A stretch of DNA of 39,023 nucleotides from an uncultured Clostridia bacterium (GTDB lineage: Bacteria; Bacillota; Clostridia; Oscillospirales; Acutalibacteraceae), in the NCBI GenBank assembly GCA_904397895.1, contig CAJFOZ010000090.1:1-39023 (forward strand). Reading direction: 5' to 3'. Of the stretch, positions 14,729-22,243 are shown piece by piece. The notes beneath the pieces were generated by a model. The model searched no databases and was not told where the DNA came from. It saw only the letters and a program-made list of their open reading frames with translations. A program made the position numbers and the translations under genes. Each line of letters opens with the position of its first letter. Positions within the stretch are counted from its first letter, which is position 1.

Positions 14729-15748
14729 TATTATCATCGCATCGCCAAAGCTAAAGAAACGATATTTCTCCTCTACTGCGATTCGGTAGGCTTCCAAAAT
14801 CCTCTCCCGTCCTGCCAAAGCCGAAACCAGCATGACCAATGTGCTTTCCGGCAGATGGAAGTTTGTCACCAAACCGTCCAACACCTTGAAGGTATAGCCT
14901 GGATAAATAAAAATGCTGGTATCCCCTTCCGCCGCCTCAATTTTACCGTGATAGGTGGCCACACTCTCCAGCGTACGGCAGGATGTCGTTCCCACTGAGA
15001 TGACCCGTCCGCCGTTTTTCTTGGTATCCAAAATAAGCTGGGCCGTCTCTTCCGGCAGCGTATAGTGCTCGGAATGCATGGTGTGATCCTCAATCTCATC
15101 CTCTTTTACCGGACGGAATGTTCCAAGCCCTACGTGCAAAGTGACAAAGCCAATGTTGATCCCCTTTTTCTTTAATTTTTCCAAAAGCTCAGGTGTAAAA
15201 TGCAGTCCGGCTGTAGGCGCTGCGGCCGATCCTGGTTCTTTGGAATAGACCGTCTGATAGCGTTCCTTATTCTCCAGTTTTTGGGTGATATAATGAGGAA
15301 GAGGCATCTCCCCGATGCGTTCCAGCATAGGATAAATAGGACCTTCGCAAGAGAGTCTCACCAACCGGTTGCCGCCTTCGATGATGTCCAGCACTTCTCC
15401 CGTCATCAATCCCTCTCCAAAAGAGAACCTATGTCCAGGCCGCGCCTTCTTGCCAGGGCCACACAAAGTTTCCCAGACGCCGTTCCCTTTATCGGCCAAC
15501 AGCAAAAACTCCACTACAGCGCCGGTATCCTCCCGCACGCCATACAGCCTGGCCGGAAGCACCCTGGAGTCGTTTAAAATAAGGCAGTCGCCGGGATTTA
15601 AAAGATCCACAAGATCGTAAAAATGCTTGTGCTCCACCCCTTCTTTGGATCGGTCCAACACCATGAGCCTGGAATGATCCCTGGGTTCTATGGGGGTTTG
15701 AGCAATGAGTTCTTCCGGCAAATCATAATAAAAATCGCTTTTTTTCAT
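14723..15748 (-). CDS. queA: S-adenosylmethionine:tRNA ribosyltransferase-isomerase
   Basis: QueA moves the ribosyl part of SAM onto preQ1 in tRNA to make epoxyqueuosine, at the wobble base of GUN anticodons. The 341-residue protein is full length and carries the family landmarks: [25 protein letters not shown] at the N terminus, [26 protein letters not shown] in the middle, [16 protein letters not shown], and [11 protein letters not shown]. The ATG at 15748 has AAGGAG 6 bases upstream. It is transcribed divergently from the lysine operon. No tgt or queH gene is in the window, so it acts apart from its pathway partners here. Confidence 0.97.
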   Translation of the reverse strand: MKKSDFYYDLPEELIAQTPIEPRDHSRLMVLDRSKEGVEHKHFYDLVDLLNPGDCLILNDSRVLPARLYGVREDTGAVVEFLLLADKGNGVWETLCGPGKKARPGHRFSFGEGLMTGEVLDIIEGGNRLVRLSCEGPIYPMLERIGEMPLPHYITQKLENKERYQTVYSKEPGSAAAPTAGLHFTPELLEKLKKKGINIGFVTLHVGLGTFRPVKEDEIEDHTMHSEHYTLPEETAQLILDTKKNGGRVISVGTTSCRTLESVATYHGKIEAAEGDTSIFIYPGYTFKVLDGLVTNFHLPESTLVMLVSALAGRERILEAYRIAVEEKYRFFSFGDAMIIL

Positions 15749-15807
15749 AGGTACTCCTTATGATCAGAATCTTAATGGGGAAGCGTCCATCTTTTTGGCC
15801 AAATTTG

Positions 15808-15836
15808 TTGACACAAAGGCCCCACAATGATAATAT
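15808..15836 (+). promoter_or_regulatory. Promoter of the lysine-riboswitch operon
   Basis: A perfect TTGACA (15808-15813) is followed after 17 bases by TAATAT (15831-15836). The transcript would begin about 25 bases before the riboswitch. Confidence 0.8.
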
Positions 15837-15870
15837 TATAAAAACATAGCTAATTGATATAAAATGAGCA

Positions 15871-16034
15871 GAATAGAGGTGCGCGATTGATAAGTAGTGC
15901 GTGAGAGGCCGCCGGGGCCTGTGACCACGTACAAAAGGCGAAAGCGCCGAAGGATCTGGGTTCGGCAGCCCTGCTCCTGGTTGCCTAGTTAAGAGCTTGG
16001 CAATTGTCATCATGCTTTTGATGGAGAGCTATTC
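15871..16034 (+). promoter_or_regulatory. Lysine riboswitch (L box)
   Basis: The aptamer core is recognisable: GAATAGAGGTGCGCG at the 5' side, AAAGGCGAAAGCGCCGAAGG in the middle, CTGGGTT next, and GGAGAGCTATTC at the 3' side. GAATAG (15871-15876) and CTATTC (16029-16034) make the closing P1 helix, just as GATAG/CTATC does in the Bacillus subtilis lysC leader. A terminator follows at 16087. Lysine binding should favour termination and so reduce asd-dapA-dapB transcription. Confidence 0.9.
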
Positions 16035-16086
16035 GACGTATGGAAAGACGTTTTACGTCAATAGATCTTATTATATTGCATCGATG

Positions 16087-16110
16087 ACCGGTTTACAACC
16101 GGTTTTTTCT
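16087..16110 (+). terminator. Riboswitch-controlled intrinsic terminator
   Basis: ACCGGTT (16087-16093) pairs with AACCGGT (16097-16103) around a 3-base loop, followed by TTTTTTCTTTG. It lies between the lysine aptamer and asd, the expected place for the expression platform. The antiterminator partner was not worked out. Confidence 0.8.
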
Positions 16111-16149
16111 TTGTTTTTTGGCTCATCAAATTCAGGAGGTATTTTGAGG

Positions 16150-17235
16150 ATGAATAGCAAGCAGTATAAAGTGGGAATCATCGGCGCCACCGGTATGGTC
16201 GGCCAGCGTTTTATGACGCTTCTGTGCAACCATCCGTGGTTTGACGTCAAAATGCTGGCGGCCAGCGGACGTTCGGCCGGCAAACCTTACCGGGAGGCCA
16301 TCGGCGGCCGTTGGGTTATGGATGCCCCTATCCCTGAAAAACTGGCCGATCTCACGGTGTTGGATGCAGAAAAGGATATGGATCAAATTGTAAGCCAAGT
16401 GGATTTCGTGTTTTGCGCCGTCAACATGCCCAAGGATGAGATCCGCGCCCTGGAAGAAAAATACGCAAAAGCCGAGTGCCCTGTCATCTCCAACAACAGC
16501 GCCAACCGTTTTACTCCCGACGTCCCCATGATCGTGCCGGAGATCAATCCCGATCACGCGCAGATCATTGAATCCCAGCGCAAACGTCTGGGTACCAAAC
16601 GCGGCTTTATCGCTGTGAAATCCAACTGCTCTTTGCAGAGTTATGTCCCCGCCATCCATCCCTTGATGGATTTGGGCGTCACTAAGGTTTTGACCTGCAC
16701 CTATCAGGCCATTTCTGGCGCCGGCAAAACCCTCAAAAACTATCCTGATATCATCGATAACGTCATCCCCTTCATCGGCGGCGAGGAGGAAAAATCCGAG
16801 CAGGAGCCTCTGAAAATCTGGGGCAGCATCCAAGACGGCGTCATTGTCCCCACCACTTCCCCCAGCATCACCGCCCAGTGCCTGCGCGTCCCTGTGCAGG
16901 ACGGCCATATGGCGGCGGTATTCGCTTCCTTTGAAAGGCCTGTGGATTTGGACGACATCATCGCCCGCTGGAATGCTTACAAAGGCGTCCCCCAAGAGCT
17001 GGAGCTTCCTTCGGCTCCCAAGCAGTTCTTGCATTATTTTACAGAGGAAAACCGTCCTCAGACCCGCTTGGACCGCAATCTGGAAAATGGTATGGCGGTC
17101 TCCATCGGCCGTCTCCGCCGTGATACCCAGTACGATATCAAGTTCGTTTGCCTTTCCCACAACACTTTGCGCGGTGCAGCAGGTGGCGCTGTCCTGATGG
17201 CCGAGCTACTGTGTGCTAAAGGGTATTTTGACTAA
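16150..17235 (+). CDS. asd: Aspartate-semialdehyde dehydrogenase
   Basis: Asd reduces aspartyl phosphate to aspartate semialdehyde with NADPH, the branch point to lysine/diaminopimelate, threonine and methionine. The 361-residue protein starts with the NADP loop GIIGATGMVGQRF, has SNNSANR near 115, and carries the catalytic cysteine C160 in KSNCSLQ and the RVPVQDGH histidine motif. Length and motifs fit the archaeal/fungal-type ASADH group rather than the E. coli type. The ATG at 16150 has AGGAGGT 9 bases upstream; the longer open frame from 15997 runs through the riboswitch and terminator and is not used. It is the first gene of the operon. Confidence 0.96.
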   Translation: MNSKQYKVGIIGATGMVGQRFMTLLCNHPWFDVKMLAASGRSAGKPYREAIGGRWVMDAPIPEKLADLTVLDAEKDMDQIVSQVDFVFCAVNMPKDEIRALEEKYAKAECPVISNNSANRFTPDVPMIVPEINPDHAQIIESQRKRLGTKRGFIAVKSNCSLQSYVPAIHPLMDLGVTKVLTCTYQAISGAGKTLKNYPDIIDNVIPFIGGEEEKSEQEPLKIWGSIQDGVIVPTTSPSITAQCLRVPVQDGHMAAVFASFERPVDLDDIIARWNAYKGVPQELELPSAPKQFLHYFTEENRPQTRLDRNLENGMAVSIGRLRRDTQYDIKFVCLSHNTLRGAAGGAVLMAELLCAKGYFD

Positions 17236-17279
17236 TCCGGTTTTTCGCCTTTTGATTGATGAAAGGAGTTTTCTGCCTT

Positions 17280-18167
17280 ATGAAAAAGACTATTTTTACC
17301 GGTTCTGCTGTAGCCATCGTCACCCCGATGAATGCCGATGGCAGCGTCAACTATGAAAAATTTGGCCAGCTGATCGATTTCCAGATTGAAAACGATACCG
17401 ATGCCATTGTAGTATGCGGTACCACCGGTGAATCGGCCACCCTGACCCATGAAGAACACTGTCAGTGCCTCCAGTTTGCCACCAAGCATGTGGCCGGCCG
17501 GGTGCCGGTCATCGTAGGAACCGGCAGCAATCACACCGATTATGCCCTGGCCCTCACCAAGGAGGCCAAAGAGGCCGGCGCCGACGCCGCTTTGATGGTG
17601 ACCCCTTATTACAATAAGGCTTCCCAATCGGGCCTCATCACCCACTATAACTACATAGCCGACCGGGTGGATATCCCGATCATTTTGTATAACGTCCCCA
17701 GCCGTACCGGGGTAAACATCAAACCCCAGACTTATTTTGAACTTTCCAAACATCCCAACATCGTGGCCACCAAGGAAGCAAACGGTAATCTGGTTTCGGT
17801 TATGGAAACCATCAACCTGTGCGGCGATAATCTGGATATTTATTCCGGCAGCGATGAATTTATCGCCCCCATCATGATGCTGGGCGGAAAGGGTATTATC
17901 TCGGTCATGTCCAACATTATGCCCAAGGAAACCCACGCCATTGCCGCCGCTTGCTTAGAAGGCGACTGCAAAAAGGGCGGCCAACTTCAGATGAAGTATC
18001 TGGATATGATCAACGCCCTGTTCAGCGACGTCAATCCCATCCCGGTCAAAGAGGCTATGAACCTCATGGGGATGGAAGTGGGCAACTGCCGCCTCCCCCT
18101 CTCCCCCATGGAGGACGGTGCGCTCCAGAAGCTCAAGGACGTTATGAAAAAGTACGGTCTGATCTGA
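17280..18167 (+). CDS. dapA: 4-hydroxy-tetrahydrodipicolinate synthase
   Basis: DapA condenses pyruvate with aspartate semialdehyde, the committed step to diaminopimelate and lysine. The 295-residue TIM barrel has the GTTGES loop (47-52), Y137 in LYNVPSRTG, and the Schiff-base lysine K165 in ATKEANGN. The ATG at 17280 is chosen for the AAAGGAG 11 bases upstream; in-frame starts at 17256/17259 lie before that RBS. It follows asd by 44 bases and precedes dapB by 36. Confidence 0.97.
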   Translation: MKKTIFTGSAVAIVTPMNADGSVNYEKFGQLIDFQIENDTDAIVVCGTTGESATLTHEEHCQCLQFATKHVAGRVPVIVGTGSNHTDYALALTKEAKEAGADAALMVTPYYNKASQSGLITHYNYIADRVDIPIILYNVPSRTGVNIKPQTYFELSKHPNIVATKEANGNLVSVMETINLCGDNLDIYSGSDEFIAPIMMLGGKGIISVMSNIMPKETHAIAAACLEGDCKKGGQLQMKYLDMINALFSDVNPIPVKEAMNLMGMEVGNCRLPLSPMEDGALQKLKDVMKKYGLI

Positions 18168-18203
18168 CCCTGGTTTTAAACCAAATGATAGGATGTGAAT
18201 CCC

Positions 18204-18965
18204 TTGAAAAATATCCTTTTAAACGGCTGCAACGGCAAAATGGGGCAGGTCATTACGTCCTGCGTAGAGCAGCGTTCAGACTGCCGCATTGCCGCTGGAT
18301 TCGATATTAACACCACTATGTTATCGGACTTCCCTGTGTTTTCCGATCCGGAAGGTTACACAGGAGACGCCGATGTCATCATCGACTTTTCCCATCCCTC
18401 CGCCCTCTCCGGCCTGCTGGCGTTTGCCAAACAACGTAAGCTCCCGATCGTGGTAGCCACGACCGGCCTTTCTCCGGAACAGGTGGAAGAGGTCAAGGAT
18501 GCTTCCAAGAGTATCCCGGTTTTTTATTCGGGCAATATGTCTTTAGGCATCAATCTTCTAATGGAGCTTGCCAAAAAGGCGACGGCTGTGCTTGGCGGAT
18601 CCTTTGACATTGAGATTGTAGAGCAGCATCACAACCAGAAGATCGACGCTCCCAGCGGTACGGCCCTCATGCTGGCCGACTGCATCTCCAGCGCACTGCC
18701 GGAACAGCCCCGTTACGTATATGACCGCCATTCCCAGCGCAAAAAGAGGGATAAGGGCGAAATCGGCATCCATTCCATCCGGGGCGGCACCATCGTCGGG
18801 GAACATGAGGTGATCTTTGCCGGCCGTGATGAGGTGATTACCCTTTCCCACTCGGCCCATTCCAAAGAGGTTTTTGCCACCGGTTCTGTCAATGCAGCTT
18901 TGTTCCTCATCGGGAAAGAGCCCGGCCTCTACGATATGGGCGATCTGGTAGCGTCAAAAAATTAA
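18204..18965 (+). CDS. dapB: 4-hydroxy-tetrahydrodipicolinate reductase
   Basis: DapB reduces the DapA product with NAD(P)H. The 253-residue protein has the nucleotide loop NGCNGKMGQV at the N terminus, DVIIDFSHPSAL, VVATTGL, and the catalytic EQHHNQKIDAPSGTA block. A TTG start at 18204 (AGGATG 7 bases upstream, giving MKNILLNG) fits family N termini better than the GTG at 18195. It is the third gene of the lysine-riboswitch operon. Confidence 0.96.
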   Translation: MKNILLNGCNGKMGQVITSCVEQRSDCRIAAGFDINTTMLSDFPVFSDPEGYTGDADVIIDFSHPSALSGLLAFAKQRKLPIVVATTGLSPEQVEEVKDASKSIPVFYSGNMSLGINLLMELAKKATAVLGGSFDIEIVEQHHNQKIDAPSGTALMLADCISSALPEQPRYVYDRHSQRKKRDKGEIGIHSIRGGTIVGEHEVIFAGRDEVITLSHSAHSKEVFATGSVNAALFLIGKEPGLYDMGDLVASKN

Positions 18966-19003
18966 AAAGTATTTACGACAAAGAGTTAGGAGGTACTAGC
19001 GCA

Positions 19004-19468
19004 GTGAAAATTTCACATACCATTTCGATCACAGAGGACGTCACCCTCATTACATTGAGCGATAGTCCTGCCGATATCCACTTTATTTCGTCCATCTTCG
19101 ATTGCATCGCAGAGGCCGGGATCAGTGTGGATATGATCGCGCAATCGGCTCCCATTGGCGACCGAACCAGTTTATCCTTTACCGTTTCGGATGACGACAT
19201 GCGCAAAGCGTTGGATGTGGTTTCTTCTTTGCGCGTCAGCCATCCTTCTCTGCGCCCCAACGTCAGCAGTGGCAATGTGAAGGTCTCAGTCTACAGTGAG
19301 CAGATGCGCACACAACCTGGTATCGCTTCCAAAGTGTTTTCGGCCGCCGCTTCAAGCAATGTGGATATCCGTTTGGTCACCACTTCAGAGGTGGATATCT
19401 CCCTTCTGATTACTCGGCCGGAAGCTGAAACCCTTAGTGAAGCTGTAAACGCCGCTTTTGACGAATAG
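19004..19468 (+). CDS. Stand-alone double-ACT protein, aspartokinase beta-subunit-like
   Basis: The 154-residue protein consists of two ACT domains and nothing else. ACT1 spans about 12-75 (EDVTLITLSDSPADIHFISS, then AGISVDMIAQSAP) and ACT2 about 92-154 (PGIASKVFSAAASSNVDIR, then TTSEVDISLLI). The phrases VDMIAQ and TTSEVDIS match the regulatory half of aspartate kinases, which bind lysine or threonine. There is no kinase domain. A GTG start at 19004 follows AGGAGGT by about 10 bases. Last in the dap operon, it is well placed to carry lysine feedback to an aspartokinase encoded elsewhere. That role is inferred. Confidence 0.88.
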   Translation: MKISHTISITEDVTLITLSDSPADIHFISSIFDCIAEAGISVDMIAQSAPIGDRTSLSFTVSDDDMRKALDVVSSLRVSHPSLRPNVSSGNVKVSVYSEQMRTQPGIASKVFSAAASSNVDIRLVTTSEVDISLLITRPEAETLSEAVNAAFDE

Positions 19469-19492
19469 TTAAAAAATTTACTGTTATGTGGT

Positions 19493-19550
19493 ATACTATA
19501 GTCATGCAGTCAGGTGTAAAAATGCCCGGTGCATGACTATAGTATTTTTA
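19493..19550 (+). terminator. Terminator of the lysine operon (16-bp perfect stem)
   Basis: ATACTATAGTCATGCA (19493-19508) and TGCATGACTATAGTAT (19530-19545) are perfect inverted copies around a 21-base loop, followed by TTTTTA. The left arm overlaps a TATACT (19492-19497) with TTAAAA 17 bases upstream, a possible weak promoter for the next gene. Confidence 0.75.
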
Positions 19551-19564
19551 AAGGAGATTGCTGT

Positions 19565-20191
19565 TTGGATCAAAACGACTATTTTATCCGTTTGGAAACG
19601 CCCGCTGATTACTGCCAAGTTGAAACCTTAACGCGAGAAGCATTTTGGAACGTTTATCGACCCGGATGCTCGGAGCATTATATCGTGCATTGTTATCGCG
19701 GTAAAGAGGATTTTGTCCCTGAGCTTGACTTTGTTATGGAGAAAGATGGAAAACTCATCGGCCATATTATGTATGTCCGAGCAAACATTCAAGCCGACGA
19801 TGGAAGAAAAATCCCTATTATGACCTTTGGCCCCATCAGCATCGCCCCAGAATACCAGCGTAAGGGGTATGGAAAAGCGTTGCTGGATTATTCCATGTCA
19901 AAGGCAAGGGAGCTTGGTGCAAAAGCACTTTGCATCGAGGGGAATATTGAGTTCTATGGCAAGTGCGGATTTGTGGTTGCCAGCGCAAAGGGGATCCATT
20001 ACCATGCAGAACCAAGAGATGCAGAGGTTCCTTATTTTCTGCTCAAGGAATTGCAATCGGGATTCTTAGATGGCGTTACTGGAGTTTACCGTCCGCCGGA
20101 GGGTTACTTTATCGATGAACAACAAGCTGAAAAATTTGATGCGGGGTTCCCGCCAAAACAAAAACTGAAACTGCCGGGACAATTGGTATAA
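19565..20191 (+). CDS. GNAT family N-acetyltransferase (YhbS-like)
   Basis: This 208-residue protein has EKDGKLIGHIMYVRANI, then PIMTFGPISIAPEYQRKGYG (about 80-100) with the Q-R-K-G-Y-G acetyl-CoA loop, and CIEGNIEFYGKCGFVVAS. This is the predicted acyltransferase group of COG3153; the substrate is unknown. A TTG start at 19565 is preferred, with AAGGAG 8 bases upstream; the longer frame from 19529 begins inside the terminator stem. It is flanked by terminators on both sides, so it is a single-gene unit. Confidence 0.85.
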   Translation: MDQNDYFIRLETPADYCQVETLTREAFWNVYRPGCSEHYIVHCYRGKEDFVPELDFVMEKDGKLIGHIMYVRANIQADDGRKIPIMTFGPISIAPEYQRKGYGKALLDYSMSKARELGAKALCIEGNIEFYGKCGFVVASAKGIHYHAEPRDAEVPYFLLKELQSGFLDGVTGVYRPPEGYFIDEQQAEKFDAGFPPKQKLKLPGQLV

Positions 20192-20205
20192 ATTGAAACG
20201 GATCA

Positions 20206-20249
20206 AAAAAGCCGATAGGTCGTCAAGCGATCTATCGGCTTTTTCTTTT
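20206..20249. terminator. Bidirectional terminator between the GNAT gene and mutL
   Basis: AAAAAGCCGATAG...CTATCGGCTTTTT, with further TCG/CGA pairing inward, has A/T tracts on both sides and can serve the two convergent genes. Confidence 0.9.
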
Positions 20250-20266
20250 TTTGATCTATTCTTTTT

Positions 20267-22204
20267 CTATTGGATCCTTCCAAACTGTTTCTCCAGCTCT
20301 TTTTGGGTCAGGCGGATGGCTACCGGACGGCCATGGGGACAATATCGGACATCCTCTTTCAGCGCCCGGACCGCCAAATCATAAAGCTCTTTTGGCGAGC
20401 TTTTATCCCCTGCTTTGATGGCCGCTCGGCAGGCAACCGAATGATAAATCCATTCCAATTGTTCAGGGATTAGATCCTGCCGGCAAGTGGCAAGCCGTCC
20501 TGCCAGTTCTGTCACCAGCAGTTCTACATCCGCCCCGTCCAACTCCAGAGGAGCCGATCGGACCAGAATACATCCATCGCCAAAATCCTCGGTTTCAAAC
20601 CCTGCCTGGGCCAGCAAAGGCAGATGATCCAGCACCGCATCGTAAAGGGATTTTTCCAAAGTGACCGGCACCGGGGCCAACAGCATTTGATGATTGACCG
20701 TCGCATCCTTTTTGATGCGTTCATACAGCATACGCTCATGGGCGGCGTGTTTGTCAATGAGCAGAAGTTCTTTTCCTACCTCTAAAATGATATAGGTGGA
20801 AAAAGCCTCGCCAATCACCCGTATCACCGGTTGCTCCTCATCCCTTGCCTCTATGTCTTGAGAATTGTCAGGTGTTTGGGGAGAATTCCTGATGCTATCA
20901 TCCTCGGCAGCAGAAATCTCCTCCTGATCCAGTAATACTCTGGAACTGCTTTGATAAAGCGGGGCCGGCTCTTTTAACTTCTTATTTGAATCAAAGAAGG
21001 CGGATTTTTCTTTTGGAATATCGGGTGAAGACTGGCGCCACACAACCGGTTGGCTGGAAAAGGACGATACCGCACTATTTTCCCGACGAGAACCGCCCTC
21101 TCCTGAAGTCAGTGAATCGGTAAGCTTCGTTTGCTCTATTTTAGCAGGAGGCGTCACTGGTAAAATCCGAATAGGCGGTTTGGGATCGGATCTAAGAGCC
21201 ATCTCCTTGCGGTCGTCCTCTTTTTGAATGGCGCTTTTACAAGCGTGATATACCGCGTCAAATACAGGGCGTTCGTTGACAAAACGCACCTCGATCTTGG
21301 CAGGATGGACATTGACATCCACACCCTCCAGCGCCACCTCCAGATGAAGCACGCAGGCCGGGAACCGTCCCACCATGATAGAACCTTTGCAGGATTCCTC
21401 CAGGGCAGCCATGGCGGTTCTGGAACGCACCACACGGTTATTGATGAAGAAATACTGCATGCTGCGATTGGGACGTGCCGCCGTCGGTTTGCTGATGAAT
21501 CCGTGAACCCGGATGCCATGAAGGGTATAGTCCACAGGCAAGAGGTTTTTTGCAAAATCCCGGCCAAATACAGCATAAATGTCGGACAAAAGATCCCCAT
21601 CCCCTGGAGTCAGCAAAACTTCCTTGCCCGACCGGATGAACTTTATAGACACCTCCGGATGGGATAGTGCAATGCGATCCAAAACACCCGCTACGGAATT
21701 GGCCTCCGTAACATCCTTTTTTAAGAATTTGATGCGGGCCGGCGTATTGTAAAACAGATCCCGAACAAGAAAGGTGGTCCCTTCCGGGCATCCGGCATCC
21801 TCCATCCCGACCTCTTCCCCGCCTTCGATGCGGTAATGGGATCCGATCATCTCCCCTTTGGCACAGGTCAGAAGCTCCACCTTCGACACAGCCGCAATGG
21901 ATGCCAAGGCTTCTCCTCGGAATCCTAACGTCCCGATATGTTTCAGATCCTCCTGGGTGTGGACCTTGCTGGTGGCATGCCGTAAAAAAGCGGTGGGGAT
22001 ATCCTCCCGCTGGATGCCTGCGCCGTTGTCGGCTACACGGATATAGGTCACCCCGCCATTTTGGATTTCCACTGTGATGGCCGATGCCCCTGCGTCAATG
22101 GAATTCTCTACCAGTTCCTTAACCACTGAAGAAGGGCGTTCCACTACTTCCCCCGCCGCGATGAGTTCAGCAATCTGTTTTTCTAATACCTGTATTTTAG
22201 CCAT
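20267..22204 (-). CDS. mutL: DNA mismatch repair endonuclease MutL
   Basis: The 645-residue protein has an N-terminal GHKL ATPase (KELVENSIDAGA, VADNGAGI, HATSK, GTLGFRGEALASI) and a C-terminal dimerisation/endonuclease domain. The metal-binding nuclease motif is present as DKHAAHERMLYE (484-495), with ACRAAIKAGD, CPHGRP (622-627) and the terminal GRIQ. Thus this is a nicking MutL, as in bacteria without MutH/Dam. The family consensus has DQHA; here Lys replaces Gln. The linker (about 340-450) is Ser/Pro-rich and unconserved. It lies 39 bases after mutS in one operon; RBS AAGGAGG precedes the ATG. Confidence 0.97.
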   Translation of the reverse strand: MAKIQVLEKQIAELIAAGEVVERPSSVVKELVENSIDAGASAITVEIQNGGVTYIRVADNGAGIQREDIPTAFLRHATSKVHTQEDLKHIGTLGFRGEALASIAAVSKVELLTCAKGEMIGSHYRIEGGEEVGMEDAGCPEGTTFLVRDLFYNTPARIKFLKKDVTEANSVAGVLDRIALSHPEVSIKFIRSGKEVLLTPGDGDLLSDIYAVFGRDFAKNLLPVDYTLHGIRVHGFISKPTAARPNRSMQYFFINNRVVRSRTAMAALEESCKGSIMVGRFPACVLHLEVALEGVDVNVHPAKIEVRFVNERPVFDAVYHACKSAIQKEDDRKEMALRSDPKPPIRILPVTPPAKIEQTKLTDSLTSGEGGSRRENSAVSSFSSQPVVWRQSSPDIPKEKSAFFDSNKKLKEPAPLYQSSSRVLLDQEEISAAEDDSIRNSPQTPDNSQDIEARDEEQPVIRVIGEAFSTYIILEVGKELLLIDKHAAHERMLYERIKKDATVNHQMLLAPVPVTLEKSLYDAVLDHLPLLAQAGFETEDFGDGCILVRSAPLELDGADVELLVTELAGRLATCRQDLIPEQLEWIYHSVACRAAIKAGDKSSPKELYDLAVRALKEDVRYCPHGRPVAIRLTQKELEKQFGRIQ

Positions 22205-22243
22205 CAGAGCCTCCTTTCCTGTGTCCTGACGATTGGCTAGCCG

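Noticed and set aside
15997-16149. 51-codon N-terminal extension in frame with asd
   Set aside because: It runs through the 3' part of the lysine riboswitch and the terminator. The ATG at 16150 has a strong RBS and gives the family N terminus.
16132-17160. 342-codon open frame antisense to asd
   Set aside because: It is a mirror of a strongly coding gene with no RBS and no family likeness, caused by codon bias of asd.
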